From: Lacibacter cauensis
GTDB taxonomy: Bacteria; Bacteroidota; Bacteroidia; Chitinophagales; Chitinophagaceae
Length of the DNA stretch: 64,000 nucleotides
Direction of reading: 5' to 3'
NCBI RefSeq assembly: GCF_007830055.1
Contig: NZ_VLLE01000002.1
Coordinates: 135,953-199,952 of the forward strand
Below the pieces are notes generated by a model. It worked only from the letters and a program-made list of their open reading frames with translations. It did no database searches and was not told the DNA's origin. Made by a program: the position numbers and the translations under genes. Position 1 is the first letter of the stretch; each line of letters begins with the position of its first letter. Shown here in pieces: positions 43,015 through 52,036 of this stretch.

Positions 43015-45531
43015 ATGAGAATTTTTGCAATCATTTACATGATGTTGTTTGCTGTGGCGGTAATTGCCCAGCAGCCTGTTAAACAAAAAGCCAACTACGC
43101 ATTGGCTGCCCGTTTTTCTCCCGATAAAATCAATAAAATGCTGTTCAGCACCAGTGTGGATCCACATTGGTTGAAGCTGAGCGACCGTTTCTGGTATGTG
43201 TACGAAACAAGAGAAGGTAAGACCTGGTATATTGTTGATGCCAAAGATGCAAAGACCGGTAAACGTCCCCTGTTCGATCATGCAAAGCTTGCAGCAGAAA
43301 TAACCAAGATTGTAAAAGATCCGTTTGATGCACAGCATTTGCCCATTGAAAAACTGAAGTTCACCAAAGATGAAAACAGTATTACGTTTGAAATTAAAAG
43401 TACCATTGATGAAGTAAAGAAAGATACCTCTGCTGCACGTGGTGGCAGAAATGGCGGCGGTGCACGCCCCGGCGGAGCACCCGCAGCAACAGAAAAGAAG
43501 ATCTTTTATTTCGAATACAATCTTACTACCGGCGTATTAACCGAGCTGAAAGATTACCAGAAACCGAAAGACCGTTTGCAATGGGCTTCTTTCTCTCCCG
43601 ATAAAAAATATGTGCTTTATGCAAAGAAGAATAACCTGTATTACATGGATACAGCAAACTACCGCAAAGCACAAATTAAAGAAGAGGACAGCACCATTGT
43701 AGAATACCAGTTAACAACCGATGGTGTAGAAGATTACAGTTATGGTGGCGGTTTTGGTAACGAAACCAACGTAGAAAAAGAACGCAACAAAGACAAGCGC
43801 AAATCGGCTTTTGTAATGTGGAGTCCCGATGGAAAGTATTTCACACTTACACGTAGCGATAACCGTAAGGTAAAAGATTTGTGGGTCATCAACAGCATTG
43901 CAGAACCTCGTCCAACTTTGGAAACCTACAAGTACCAGATGCCCGGCGAAAAAGAAGCGCCCATCCGTGAATTATATCTCTTCGATTTTGCAGCAAAGAC
44001 CTCTAAGAAAATCGGTGTGTCTGCATTTAAAGACCAAGAGATTGCGGTTTGGTCGGCTCCGTTAAAACAGTTTCAGCGTGATGAAGAAAACCGTGCAACC
44101 ATCTGGCATGGTACCAACGAAAAGTTTTATATGACACGTACCAGCCGTGATCTGAAACGTATTGATGTATGTGCAGTAAATGTTGCAACAGGTACTGTAA
44201 CAACGTTGATTGAAGAGCGCATGAATACCTATGTGGAAACACGACGTCTTGGTTTGGTAAACAACGGAAAAGAAATGATCCAGTGGAGCGAACGTGATGG
44301 CTGGGCACATTTTTATCTGTACGATGAAAACGGAAAACTCAAAAATCAAATCACCAGCGGTGCATTCCATTGCGAAGACATTGAAGCGATTGATGAAAAG
44401 AACCGTGTATTGTATTTCACTGCCAATGGCCGTGAACCGAATGAAGATCCTTACTACCTGCATTTGTACCGTATCAATTTCGATGGTACTGGTTTAAAAT
44501 TATTAACTACGCCAAACCACGATAACCAGGCGAGCATGGACGATAACATGCGTTACTTCATCAATACCTACTCTCGTGTGAACACTGCGCCTGTTTCGTT
44601 GTTGCAGGATAACACAGGTCGTGTAATCATGCAGTTGGAAAAAACCGATATGAGTGGTTTGATGGAAGCAGGATATAAATTCCCCGAACCGTTTAAAGTA
44701 AAAGCAGCGGATGGTATTACCGATTTGTATGGTGTAATGTACAAGCCGTTCAATTTCGACAGTACCAAAACTTATCCCATCATTGAGTATGTGTATCCCG
44801 GTCCGCAAACTGAAGCGGTGAACAAAGCATTTGGCCGTGGTATGGATCGTGTAGATCGTTTAGCGCAGTTAGGTTTTGTGGTGATCACTGTTGGTAACCG
44901 TGGTGGTCATCCATCTCGCAGCAAATGGTACCACAACTATGGCTATGGCAATTTGCGTGATTATGGTTTAGCGGATAAAAAAGCGGCGATTGAGCAATTA
45001 GGCTATCGTCATAAGTTTATTGATGTAAACAAAGTTGGTATTCACGGACACAGCGGTGGTGGTTTTATGAGTACTGCTGCCATGTTGGTGTATCCCGATT
45101 TCTTTAAAGTGGCGGTTAGCAGTGCAGGTAATCATGAGAACAATATTTACAACCGTTGGTGGAGCGAAAAACATCATGGTGTAAAAGAAGTGGTGAACGA
45201 TAAAGGCGATACCAGCTTTGTGTATTCGATTGAACGTAACCCTGAGTTGGCAAAAAATCTGAAAGGTCATTTGATGTTGAGTCATGGTGATATTGATAAC
45301 AACGTTCATCCTGCAAATACTTTGCGTATGGTGAATGCATTGATCAAGGCCAATAAACGTTTTGAGCTGGTGGTATTACCTGGTCAACGTCATGGGTATG
45401 GTACAATGACAGAATATTTCTTCTGGAAAATGTGCGATTATTTCAGCCTGCATTTGCTGGGCGATGATTCGCAGCCGGTAGATATGGAAGAGATGAACCG
45501 TGAAATAGAAAAGGGCGATCCCGGCAAATAA
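43015..45531 (+). CDS. S9-family prolyl-oligopeptidase (DPP IV-like)
   Basis: An 838-residue exported peptidase (signal ending VIAQQ). Residues about 60-560 are the DPP IV-type propeller. A low-complexity, Gly/Arg-rich insert (ARGGRNGGGARPGGAPAATE) interrupts it near residue 145. Residues about 570-838 are the alpha/beta hydrolase domain. GIHGHSGGGFMSTAA holds the Ser in GxSxGG, HGDIDNNVHPANT gives the Asp, and GQRHGYGTMTEYF gives the His. It should cleave after Pro or Ala in peptides. A terminator follows the gene. Confidence 0.95.
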   Translation: MRIFAIIYMMLFAVAVIAQQPVKQKANYALAARFSPDKINKMLFSTSVDPHWLKLSDRFWYVYETREGKTWYIVDAKDAKTGKRPLFDHAKLAAEITKIVKDPFDAQHLPIEKLKFTKDENSITFEIKSTIDEVKKDTSAARGGRNGGGARPGGAPAATEKKIFYFEYNLTTGVLTELKDYQKPKDRLQWASFSPDKKYVLYAKKNNLYYMDTANYRKAQIKEEDSTIVEYQLTTDGVEDYSYGGGFGNETNVEKERNKDKRKSAFVMWSPDGKYFTLTRSDNRKVKDLWVINSIAEPRPTLETYKYQMPGEKEAPIRELYLFDFAAKTSKKIGVSAFKDQEIAVWSAPLKQFQRDEENRATIWHGTNEKFYMTRTSRDLKRIDVCAVNVATGTVTTLIEERMNTYVETRRLGLVNNGKEMIQWSERDGWAHFYLYDENGKLKNQITSGAFHCEDIEAIDEKNRVLYFTANGREPNEDPYYLHLYRINFDGTGLKLLTTPNHDNQASMDDNMRYFINTYSRVNTAPVSLLQDNTGRVIMQLEKTDMSGLMEAGYKFPEPFKVKAADGITDLYGVMYKPFNFDSTKTYPIIEYVYPGPQTEAVNKAFGRGMDRVDRLAQLGFVVITVGNRGGHPSRSKWYHNYGYGNLRDYGLADKKAAIEQLGYRHKFIDVNKVGIHGHSGGGFMSTAAMLVYPDFFKVAVSSAGNHENNIYNRWWSEKHHGVKEVVNDKGDTSFVYSIERNPELAKNLKGHLMLSHGDIDNNVHPANTLRMVNALIKANKRFELVVLPGQRHGYGTMTEYFFWKMCDYFSLHLLGDDSQPVDMEEMNREIEKGDPGK

Positions 45532-45552
45532 GTTCAACAAATAAAACACTGT

Positions 45553-45585
45553 AAAGGCCATCTCTCAGCAGATGGCCTTTTTGTT
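45553..45585 (+). terminator. rho-independent terminator after the S9 gene
   Basis: AAAGGCCATCT (45553-45563) pairs perfectly with AGATGGCCTTT (45570-45580) around CTCAGC, followed by TTG and TT. It lies 22 bases after the stop. Confidence 0.92.
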
Positions 45586-45702
45586 GTCTGCTTTTTCGTC
45601 CGATTCAGAATTATTTTTTCCCGGTTCAGTCTATTTCATTCCACTTCTTCCTGCTTTTTAGTAAATTAGAAGTTCGGGCAATTCCTTACCCGTTCTTACA
45701 TT

Positions 45703-47658
45703 ATGCCGCTTTTTCAACAGAGAAATATCTATACCACCATTATTGCTGTATCGGTTGCGGTATTTCTTTGTTTCAACGCTTCTGCACAATGTCCACCCAA
45801 TATTGATTTTGAACGGGGAGATTTTTCTAACTGGACTGCCTACACTGGAACGGTATCGGCAGCAACAGGACAAAATGTAATTACACTTAGTTCTACTGGT
45901 GTTGTTTATGGTAATCAGCATACCATGTTCAGTCGAATTAATAATGCTGGTGAACGGGATCCTTTTGGAAACTTTCCTGTAGTTTGCCCCAACGGTAGTG
46001 GTTATTCTGTAAAGTTGGGAAACACCACAGGCGGGGCTCAGGCCGAAGGTCTTTCGTACGAGTTTACCATTCCCGCAAACATGAACACTTATTCCATCAC
46101 CTATCATTATGCGGTAGTGTTTGAAGGACCTAATCACAGAGAGTATGAGCAGCCACGATTGGAAATGGAAGTGCTCAATCTTACCGATAACAAAGTGATT
46201 GATTGCTCTTCGTTTAAATTTATTCCGTTCGGTAGTGCATTGCCTGGCTTTTTTGAAGCTGGTACACGGCAAACAGAAAATACACCGGTATGGTGTAAAG
46301 ACTGGACGGCGGTAACCATCAATCTCAACAACCAGGCAGGTAAAACCATTCGTTTATTTTTTAAAACAGCTGATTGCACATTCGTTCGTCATTTTGGATA
46401 TGCATACATTGATGTGAATACAGAATGCACAGGCGAGTTTACAGGTGCTACGTATTGCCCCAACGATACGTTGGTAAACGTGGTAGCACCCTATGGTTTC
46501 CAGGGCTACCAATGGTTCAACAGCAACTTTACGAAAGTGCTTGGTTCATCGCAAAATCTCAGTTTACGACCTCCGTACCCGGTAGGAGAATTGCTTGCTG
46601 TAGAAGTAACTCCGTATAATGGCTATGGTTGTAAAGACACGCTGTATGCCCGATTACTCGATACGCTTACATTGAAGGCCAATGCAGGAAAAGACGCTGT
46701 TTTTTGTGGCACCACACCTGTTTTACTTGGAGAGAATGCCAAGCCCGGCCTTACGTACCGATGGTCGCCGGCAACGGGCTTATCCGATCCAAATATTGCC
46801 AATCCTTTTGCTTCGCCACCGGTGTCAACCAACTACGTGGTTACAGTTTATAGTGGAGGAGGAGGCTGCTTTAAAACCGATACCGTACTCGTAAAATCAT
46901 CTAACCCCGATACAACATTAACTTTTGCAGGCAAGCTGGCCTTTTGCAGCGATTCCGGCGATAGTGCAGTTGTAAGAGTACCGCCGGGTGCAATTGTACA
47001 GTGGTATAAAAACGATCTGGTACTATCGGGTGCTACGCAAAACAGTTTGCGCATAACATCGTCGGGTACTTATCATGCGGTGCTTCGCAATACAGATGGT
47101 TGCGAACTGCAGACAAGAAGGGTAACTGTTGAAGTAGAAGATCCGCAGAAAGGAATTACGTATCCTATACGCTATACGTTTATCAACGCACCGATTACTT
47201 TACAGGCCCGTACATTCGGAAATGAAGTGTTGTGGAATCCGGCTGCATTCTTAAACGATGTATCTGCTGTTTCACCGGTGTTTGAGCGTCCTTCAATCGG
47301 CAACCAGCAATACAATATCCGTATTACATCCCGTTTGGGTTGTATTACCATCGATACACAGTTTGTAAAAACAATTCCGGGAGTAACGGTTTATCTGCCC
47401 AATGCCTTTACCCCCAATAACGATAATCTCAACGATCGTTTCTATCCGGTTACCGATGGTATTAAGGAAGTGTATTCGTTTAAAGTATTCAGCCGTTGGG
47501 GTGTTGAATTGTATTCGTGGAAGACAAATGATCCCGGTTGGGATGGAACGTTTAAAGGCGTTCCGCAGGTGCCCGGTACCTATGTTTGGCAATTCAGCGG
47601 AGTAGGTATTGATGAGAAAGTGTACACCCGCAAAGGAACCATTACACTTATTCGCTAG
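45703..47658 (+). CDS. gliding-associated (T9SS type B) sorting-domain protein
   Basis: A 651-residue secreted protein with signal peptide ending ASAQC. The middle has Ig-like and PKD-like segments, e.g. ANAGKDAVFCGTTPVLLGEN and LTYRWSPATGLSDPNIANPF. The last 85 residues form the CHU_C/gliding-motility C-terminal domain used for type IX type B sorting (YLPNAFTPNNDNLNDRFYPV, KVFSRWGVELYSW, WDGTFKGVPQVPGTYVWQF). It should end up on the cell surface. Binding partners are unknown. Confidence 0.93.
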   Translation: MPLFQQRNIYTTIIAVSVAVFLCFNASAQCPPNIDFERGDFSNWTAYTGTVSAATGQNVITLSSTGVVYGNQHTMFSRINNAGERDPFGNFPVVCPNGSGYSVKLGNTTGGAQAEGLSYEFTIPANMNTYSITYHYAVVFEGPNHREYEQPRLEMEVLNLTDNKVIDCSSFKFIPFGSALPGFFEAGTRQTENTPVWCKDWTAVTINLNNQAGKTIRLFFKTADCTFVRHFGYAYIDVNTECTGEFTGATYCPNDTLVNVVAPYGFQGYQWFNSNFTKVLGSSQNLSLRPPYPVGELLAVEVTPYNGYGCKDTLYARLLDTLTLKANAGKDAVFCGTTPVLLGENAKPGLTYRWSPATGLSDPNIANPFASPPVSTNYVVTVYSGGGGCFKTDTVLVKSSNPDTTLTFAGKLAFCSDSGDSAVVRVPPGAIVQWYKNDLVLSGATQNSLRITSSGTYHAVLRNTDGCELQTRRVTVEVEDPQKGITYPIRYTFINAPITLQARTFGNEVLWNPAAFLNDVSAVSPVFERPSIGNQQYNIRITSRLGCITIDTQFVKTIPGVTVYLPNAFTPNNDNLNDRFYPVTDGIKEVYSFKVFSRWGVELYSWKTNDPGWDGTFKGVPQVPGTYVWQFSGVGIDEKVYTRKGTITLIR

Positions 47659-47705
47659 CCTGTTCTTTTTGCCTGCTATTTCTTTTATTTCAATTTGGCT
47701 TTAGT

Positions 47706-47713
47706 ATGTTTGA
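47706..47713 (+). promoter_or_regulatory. candidate -7 element before the FKBP gene
   Basis: TATGTTTG matches the Bacteroidota -7 consensus TAnnTTTG and lies 16 bases before ATG 47729. That would give a very short leader. No TTG is found at the expected -33 spacing. Confidence 0.25.
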
Positions 47714-47728
47714 TGCAATATTTATTGT

Positions 47729-48757
47729 ATGAAGCTTACGTTTATGTTACTTTTTTGCATGATAGCTGCATGCGTTGGTCATGCTGCTGCAAAAGATTCT
47801 CTCAGCAACTATGCATTGCCCGATAGTTTGCGTGCAAACGGATTACTGGCACAGGTGCACATCAATAAAATTTCAACCAAAAAAGAAGCGAAGGCCGGTA
47901 TACAAGCAGATGGATTGAAATTATTTGTAGAAGCTGATAGAAAAGAACAGGATATTTTGTTTTCGTTTCCTGCAGGTGCAATCATCGTTACCAAAGGAAT
48001 AGATGTGGATGAAGAAGATGGAAACAGTCTTGAATGGGAACATGCATTTGCTGCAGATAAACCCGTTCAGTTGTATATCGCAACAGCAAGCGATTCGGCT
48101 TTGAACTATACGCTGTACTCCGGTTATGTTTTTCTGCCCGATCAAAACAAGTGGAAGCTCATTGGCACCTGTAAAGTAAATGGCAAATGGGGAAACATTA
48201 AATCTGCGTCTTCTTATACCGCCAACCTGAAGAAGCAACCGGGTGCATTGCAGATACAACAGGTGTGGGTGCAGCGTGGTAACGGCTCGTTAAAAGAGTT
48301 ATCTGCAACAGCAGCAAAAGCACCGGTGCTGATGCCTTTTTCAAATGTTGACAGTATACAGCAGGCAACATTTGATGAGAAAGTGATACAGGATGCTATT
48401 GCAAGCGGGAAAACAGATGCAAAGGAAAAAGCGGTTGACGTGTATTACAGCATTGTAAAAGAAGGAACGGGTAAGTCTGTTGCTGTTACCGATACGGTTA
48501 CTGTTTTTTACAAAGGTTATTTGTTCAGCGATGGTTCGGTGTTCGATCAAACAAAAGAAAAGCCTGCCACTTTTCCCTTGAACCGTTTGATCCGTGGCTG
48601 GCAACTGGCGTTACCGTATTGCAAAGTGGGCGGTAAAATAAAAATTGTGATTCCTTCCGGACTTGCCTATTCCATTCGTACACGCTCACCTAAAATTCCA
48701 CCCAACAGTATACTGGTTTTTGAAATAGAAGTAGTGGAGGCAAAACCGCAACAGTAA
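47729..48757 (+). CDS. exported FKBP-type peptidyl-prolyl isomerase with extra N-domain
   Basis: A 342-residue protein. The signal peptide ends near AAAKD. Residues about 25-190 are a DUF3472-like, Gly/Trp-rich domain (VTKGIDVDEEDGNSLEWEHA, LNYTLYSGYVFLPDQNKWKL) that I cannot assign with confidence. Residues about 205-342 are the FKBP isomerase: VDVYYSIVKEGTGKSVAVTD, VFYKGYLFSDGSVFDQTK and LNRLIRGWQLALPYCKVGGK are its strand and helix motifs. Such enzymes help proline-containing proteins fold in the periplasm. The gene is six bases from the next gene, so they form one transcript. Confidence 0.9.
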   Translation: MKLTFMLLFCMIAACVGHAAAKDSLSNYALPDSLRANGLLAQVHINKISTKKEAKAGIQADGLKLFVEADRKEQDILFSFPAGAIIVTKGIDVDEEDGNSLEWEHAFAADKPVQLYIATASDSALNYTLYSGYVFLPDQNKWKLIGTCKVNGKWGNIKSASSYTANLKKQPGALQIQQVWVQRGNGSLKELSATAAKAPVLMPFSNVDSIQQATFDEKVIQDAIASGKTDAKEKAVDVYYSIVKEGTGKSVAVTDTVTVFYKGYLFSDGSVFDQTKEKPATFPLNRLIRGWQLALPYCKVGGKIKIVIPSGLAYSIRTRSPKIPPNSILVFEIEVVEAKPQQ

Positions 48758-48762
48758 GAAAT

Positions 48763-49236
48763 ATGAAAGCTGCTACCATACAGGAAATTAAACAGGAACT
48801 GCAACAGCTGCCGCAAAACAAGGTAACCGAATTGTGTTTGCGGCTGGCCCGTTTCAAGAAGGAGAATAAAGAACTGCTTACTTATCTGTTGTTTGAAGCT
48901 GATGATACAGCTCTATACATAAAACATGTAAATGAAGAAGTAGATGAGCTGTTTGAAACCATCAATAAAAGCAATGTATATTTTGTAAAAAAGACCTTGC
49001 GGAAGATTGTACGAACCGCTGCAAAGTATATCCGTTACAGTGGTAGTGAAACAGTGGAAACGGAAGTATTGATTTACTTATGCACAAGAATAAAAGAGCT
49101 GGGTACAACCATCAACAGCAATACCATCATCAGTAATATTTACAAAGCACAGGTAAAGAAGATCGATAAAGCTGTTGCAGCCATGCATGAAGATTTGCAA
49201 TACGATTATGTGAAGCAGGTTAAGAAACTGGGTTGA
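48763..49236 (+). CDS. uncharacterised helical protein
   Basis: A 157-residue soluble, strongly charged helical protein. KQELQQLPQNKVTELCLRLA, LFEADDTALYIKHVNEEVDE and VKKTLRKIVRTAAKYIRYSG give the flavour. It resembles DUF6155-type proteins, but I cannot be sure. It starts six bases after the FKBP stop and is probably cotranscribed. Confidence 0.65.
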   Translation: MKAATIQEIKQELQQLPQNKVTELCLRLARFKKENKELLTYLLFEADDTALYIKHVNEEVDELFETINKSNVYFVKKTLRKIVRTAAKYIRYSGSETVETEVLIYLCTRIKELGTTINSNTIISNIYKAQVKKIDKAVAAMHEDLQYDYVKQVKKLG

Positions 49237-49249
49237 AGGTAACGTTCGA

Positions 49250-49425
49250 GGCTTGGCGATGTTGGGGCGGCTGCGTTTCGTCACGCCTGAACTGAAGTTA
49301 AATATAGTTACTAATGTTGATTGTGATTACAAATGCTGTACAGCGTTCAGTCGAGCTGGTGACGAAAGGAACGTAGTAGTATAAAAGCTGAAGTTTATTC
49401 CGTCAAGCCCCAATATTGCCAAACC
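49250..49425. repeat. 176-bp nested inverted repeat
   Basis: GGCTTGGCGATGTTGGGGC (49250-49268) pairs with GCCCCAATATTGCCAAACC (49407-49425), with three mismatches that all become G-U in RNA. Inside, TTTCGTCAC (49276-49284) pairs perfectly with GTGACGAAA (49359-49367). It is a large cruciform-capable element directly before an AT-rich gene. Confidence 0.85.
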
Positions 49426-49429
49426 TTTT

Positions 49430-50048
49430 GTTGGCTGCTGGTTTAAGTTACTTTTTTAAATTCTGAAGCATCGTTTGATTTTCTTACAAAGTGTCCGAAA
49501 AAAAATATCTACGTTTATAATATCTTCTTTCAGATTTTGTCGGTTTGTAAGTGTAATCATTTTTATAATTAAATATTACTTGTCCGCTTTTTGATATGGA
49601 GTACAGCTTGTCATTTTGAAAATACAATTTGTAAGGTCGAGATAAAGTGTCGCCCAAGCTACTAAAAAGGTAATAGGAACTTTGTCCATCGAATTTTAGT
49701 AGATTAATTTTTTGGGTGTTGCAGGTCGTGTCAGTTATTCCAGATTTGTAGTAAAAATAGACAGTGTCATTTTTAATAGAATAGCTTCCACAAGCAATGT
49801 CACGTATTGTACAGACTGCATATGAAAATTGAAAGGTATTATCAGCATTAAAAATGATATAGTTTGAAGAAGAATTAATTCCCCGATAACAATATTTGCC
49901 TTCTAAACTGCTTTGTCCGAGTGCAGTATACTTTGAGACAAAAGAAAATAGCAAAAGAAAAAAGTATTTTATATGAGTGTGCAAAGCGTTTTTCATAAAG
50001 TCTAAGCATAAATTTTATAGTATGTGTTTGTCAAAACTTGCAGCCAAC
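49430..50048. mobile_element. possible small inserted unit bounded by inverted GTTGGCTGC
   Basis: GTTGGCTGC at 49430-49438 faces its complement GCAGCCAAC at 50040-50048. The enclosed DNA is AT-rich and holds one complete gene (49484-49996). The large palindrome at 49250-49425 lies just outside the left edge. There is no transposase or integrase inside, and no target duplication that I can confirm, so this is a hypothesis only. Confidence 0.35.
49484..49996 (-). CDS. uncharacterised secreted protein, AT-rich
   Basis: A 170-residue protein with a signal peptide ending YTALGQ. The mature part is a beta-rich domain with conserved aromatic strands (LEGKYCYRGINSSSNYIIFN, DTVYFYYKSGITDT) and four Cys that could form two disulfides, followed by a basic end (TKSERRYYKRRYF). 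The family is unknown. Base composition is more AT-rich than both neighbours, which fits recent acquisition together with the flanking inverted repeats. Confidence 0.65.
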   Translation of the reverse strand: MKNALHTHIKYFFLLLFSFVSKYTALGQSSLEGKYCYRGINSSSNYIIFNADNTFQFSYAVCTIRDIACGSYSIKNDTVYFYYKSGITDTTCNTQKINLLKFDGQSSYYLFSSLGDTLSRPYKLYFQNDKLYSISKSGQVIFNYKNDYTYKPTKSERRYYKRRYFFSDTL

Positions 50049-50176
50049 ATATAAATATACATACCTTCTTGGTGAAAAATTAGTTGATTTACAAATGAAC
50101 ATTCAACAAAAGCTAAAACACAAACACAAATACGATCCTTCTTTTTACATCTTATTGTCTGCTGGCAAAAATAAAC

Positions 50177-52006
50177 CTACAGCTCAAACTCCCACACCGT
50201 TCTGTAAGTCCCATGTTTTTCAACATAGGTTAAGAATTGATTATAGAAAGGATCAGCACCAACCGTTGCACTATCGCCAATTACAAAGAGTTGTTCTTTT
50301 GCTCTTGTAATGGCCACATTCATTCTTCGGTAATCTTTTAGGAAACCAATATCGCCATCATCGTTACTACGCACCAGTGAAACAATCACGGTTTCTTTTT
50401 CCTGTCCCTGAAAACTGTCGATGGTGCTGATGCGCAAACCTTTTGGCAGTTGTTCTTTGGCAGCAGCTACTTGTCCGGAGTAAGGAGAGATGAACGCCGT
50501 CTGTTGTACATCGAGTTGCTCACTTTCTATCAGCTGGCGAATAATGTTCAACTCACCTTCATTTTGCAGACTCACACCATCTGGTCCATGTGTTTCGTTA
50601 TAACCGGAGCCGGCTGTGTCGATGAATGTTAAATGCACACCGGTATCTGCTAAATGCTCGGCTGTGTGCAATAGATCGTTGTAAAAATAACTGCTGCTGA
50701 AACCCGCAATGGTCTTGCGCATGCGGTATTGAATGTTGAGCAATGATGCCGATTGCATTGTATCAATCGCTACTTCCAGTATAGAACGGTTGAAACCGAG
50801 AATTGCTGCTTCATTGCTTAACACAGTAGGAGGTAGCTGCCAGTGATCGCCTGCCAGTACAATTTTTTCAGCCAATGGAAAAATACACCAGGCCAAGGGT
50901 TCAATGCATTGCCCGGCTTCATCAATCACCAGTGTGGTAAAGATCCTGTTGCCTAATTCGGCATCATACAAACCAATCGGCGTTCCGGCAATGACTTGTG
51001 CTTCATCAAACAGTTTTTCTTCGTTGTAGTGTTGTAGTTTTTTTATTTCGCTACGGATGTTCTTTACTTCTTTAAACAGTAAGCTGCGTTGTTCCCGTTC
51101 TGCTTTGCCAAAGCTGCGTTTATATTTCAGCGCCATCCGTCGAAATTCTTCTGCTCTTTTTTTCAGTTCCTTGATTTCTTTCAGCGCTTTGCTGTTGTTG
51201 AGTTTTCCTTCAGGCGTATGATTGAAAATGAGTTCATCCACTTTGGTTGCGTTACCTACACGCAAGAGATTAATGCCTTGCTGCAATAATCCTTTTGCTA
51301 AATGATCAACAGCGGTATTGCTGGGTGCAGATACCAATACTTTCTCACCTTTTTGTACCAGTTGTACAATGGCTTCAATAAGTGTAGTGGTTTTGCCTGT
51401 GCCGGGCGGACCATGCACAATACTTACATGCTCGTTGTTGAGAATCGCAGTTACTGCCTGCTGCTGACTTTCATTCAATCCTTTATTTCGGAACTGTGCA
51501 GAATAAGTTGAATGCTGTTGTGTGCTTTCTGTTGACGCATAGTTATCGTGCAGTTGCTGAAACAGTTGATAGTTGGCTTTGTGGTGCTCCAGTTCCTGCA
51601 ATGCTTTTTTCATGATGCTGGTGGTGCGTGTATCGGGCGCCAGTTTAATACCCACACCATCATCTTCAATCCAGTCGGGGAAATCAGGAGCAAACAAACG
51701 GAACTCACCATTCTTTCCATCAAGGTTCAGCAGTACGCCTTTGATGGGTTCTTCACCTGTAATAAAACATTCTATCGCCGCACCATCACGAAACATGTTT
51801 GCTTCCGGCGGAAACGGAAGTTTGAATGTGATCTCCGGATAATCGGCATAGCCGAAATTCTTTCGTGTAACAACAATCGGATGCAAAGCCAGTCCTTCGG
51901 CTTTGAGTTGTTTGAGCGAATGTGTTTGATCGAGTTTGTAACGGTTGGCCTGTTCTTTTTCTTCGAGGTCAATACACTGCAATAAACGTTGGATGTGCGG
52001 ATGCAT
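50177..52006 (-). CDS. UPF1/IGHMBP2-like superfamily 1 helicase
   Basis: A 609-residue SF1 helicase. The first 170 residues are a barrel-like region (ALHPIVVTRKNFGYADYPEI, LLNLDGKNGEFRLFAPDFPD) typical of this family. GPPGTGKTTTLIEAI near 205 is Walker A. TLVIDEAGQCIEPLAWC is motif II. LAGDHWQLPPTVLS, ISTIDSFQGQEKETVIVSLV and RRMNVAITRAKEQLFVIGD are motifs III, V and VI. It uses ATP to translocate on or unwind DNA or RNA. Its role is not fixed by context. ATG 52006 is chosen over the TTG four codons upstream. Confidence 0.92.
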   Translation of the reverse strand: MHPHIQRLLQCIDLEEKEQANRYKLDQTHSLKQLKAEGLALHPIVVTRKNFGYADYPEITFKLPFPPEANMFRDGAAIECFITGEEPIKGVLLNLDGKNGEFRLFAPDFPDWIEDDGVGIKLAPDTRTTSIMKKALQELEHHKANYQLFQQLHDNYASTESTQQHSTYSAQFRNKGLNESQQQAVTAILNNEHVSIVHGPPGTGKTTTLIEAIVQLVQKGEKVLVSAPSNTAVDHLAKGLLQQGINLLRVGNATKVDELIFNHTPEGKLNNSKALKEIKELKKRAEEFRRMALKYKRSFGKAEREQRSLLFKEVKNIRSEIKKLQHYNEEKLFDEAQVIAGTPIGLYDAELGNRIFTTLVIDEAGQCIEPLAWCIFPLAEKIVLAGDHWQLPPTVLSNEAAILGFNRSILEVAIDTMQSASLLNIQYRMRKTIAGFSSSYFYNDLLHTAEHLADTGVHLTFIDTAGSGYNETHGPDGVSLQNEGELNIIRQLIESEQLDVQQTAFISPYSGQVAAAKEQLPKGLRISTIDSFQGQEKETVIVSLVRSNDDGDIGFLKDYRRMNVAITRAKEQLFVIGDSATVGADPFYNQFLTYVEKHGTYRTVWEFEL

Positions 52007-52036
52007 AATGTGCCGCAAAAATACTTGCTTTCAGCT

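Noticed and set aside
43015-45531. Opposite-strand open frames over the S9 gene (for example 44027-44808)
   Set aside because: They are shadows of the coding strand, overlap each other, and carry no domain.
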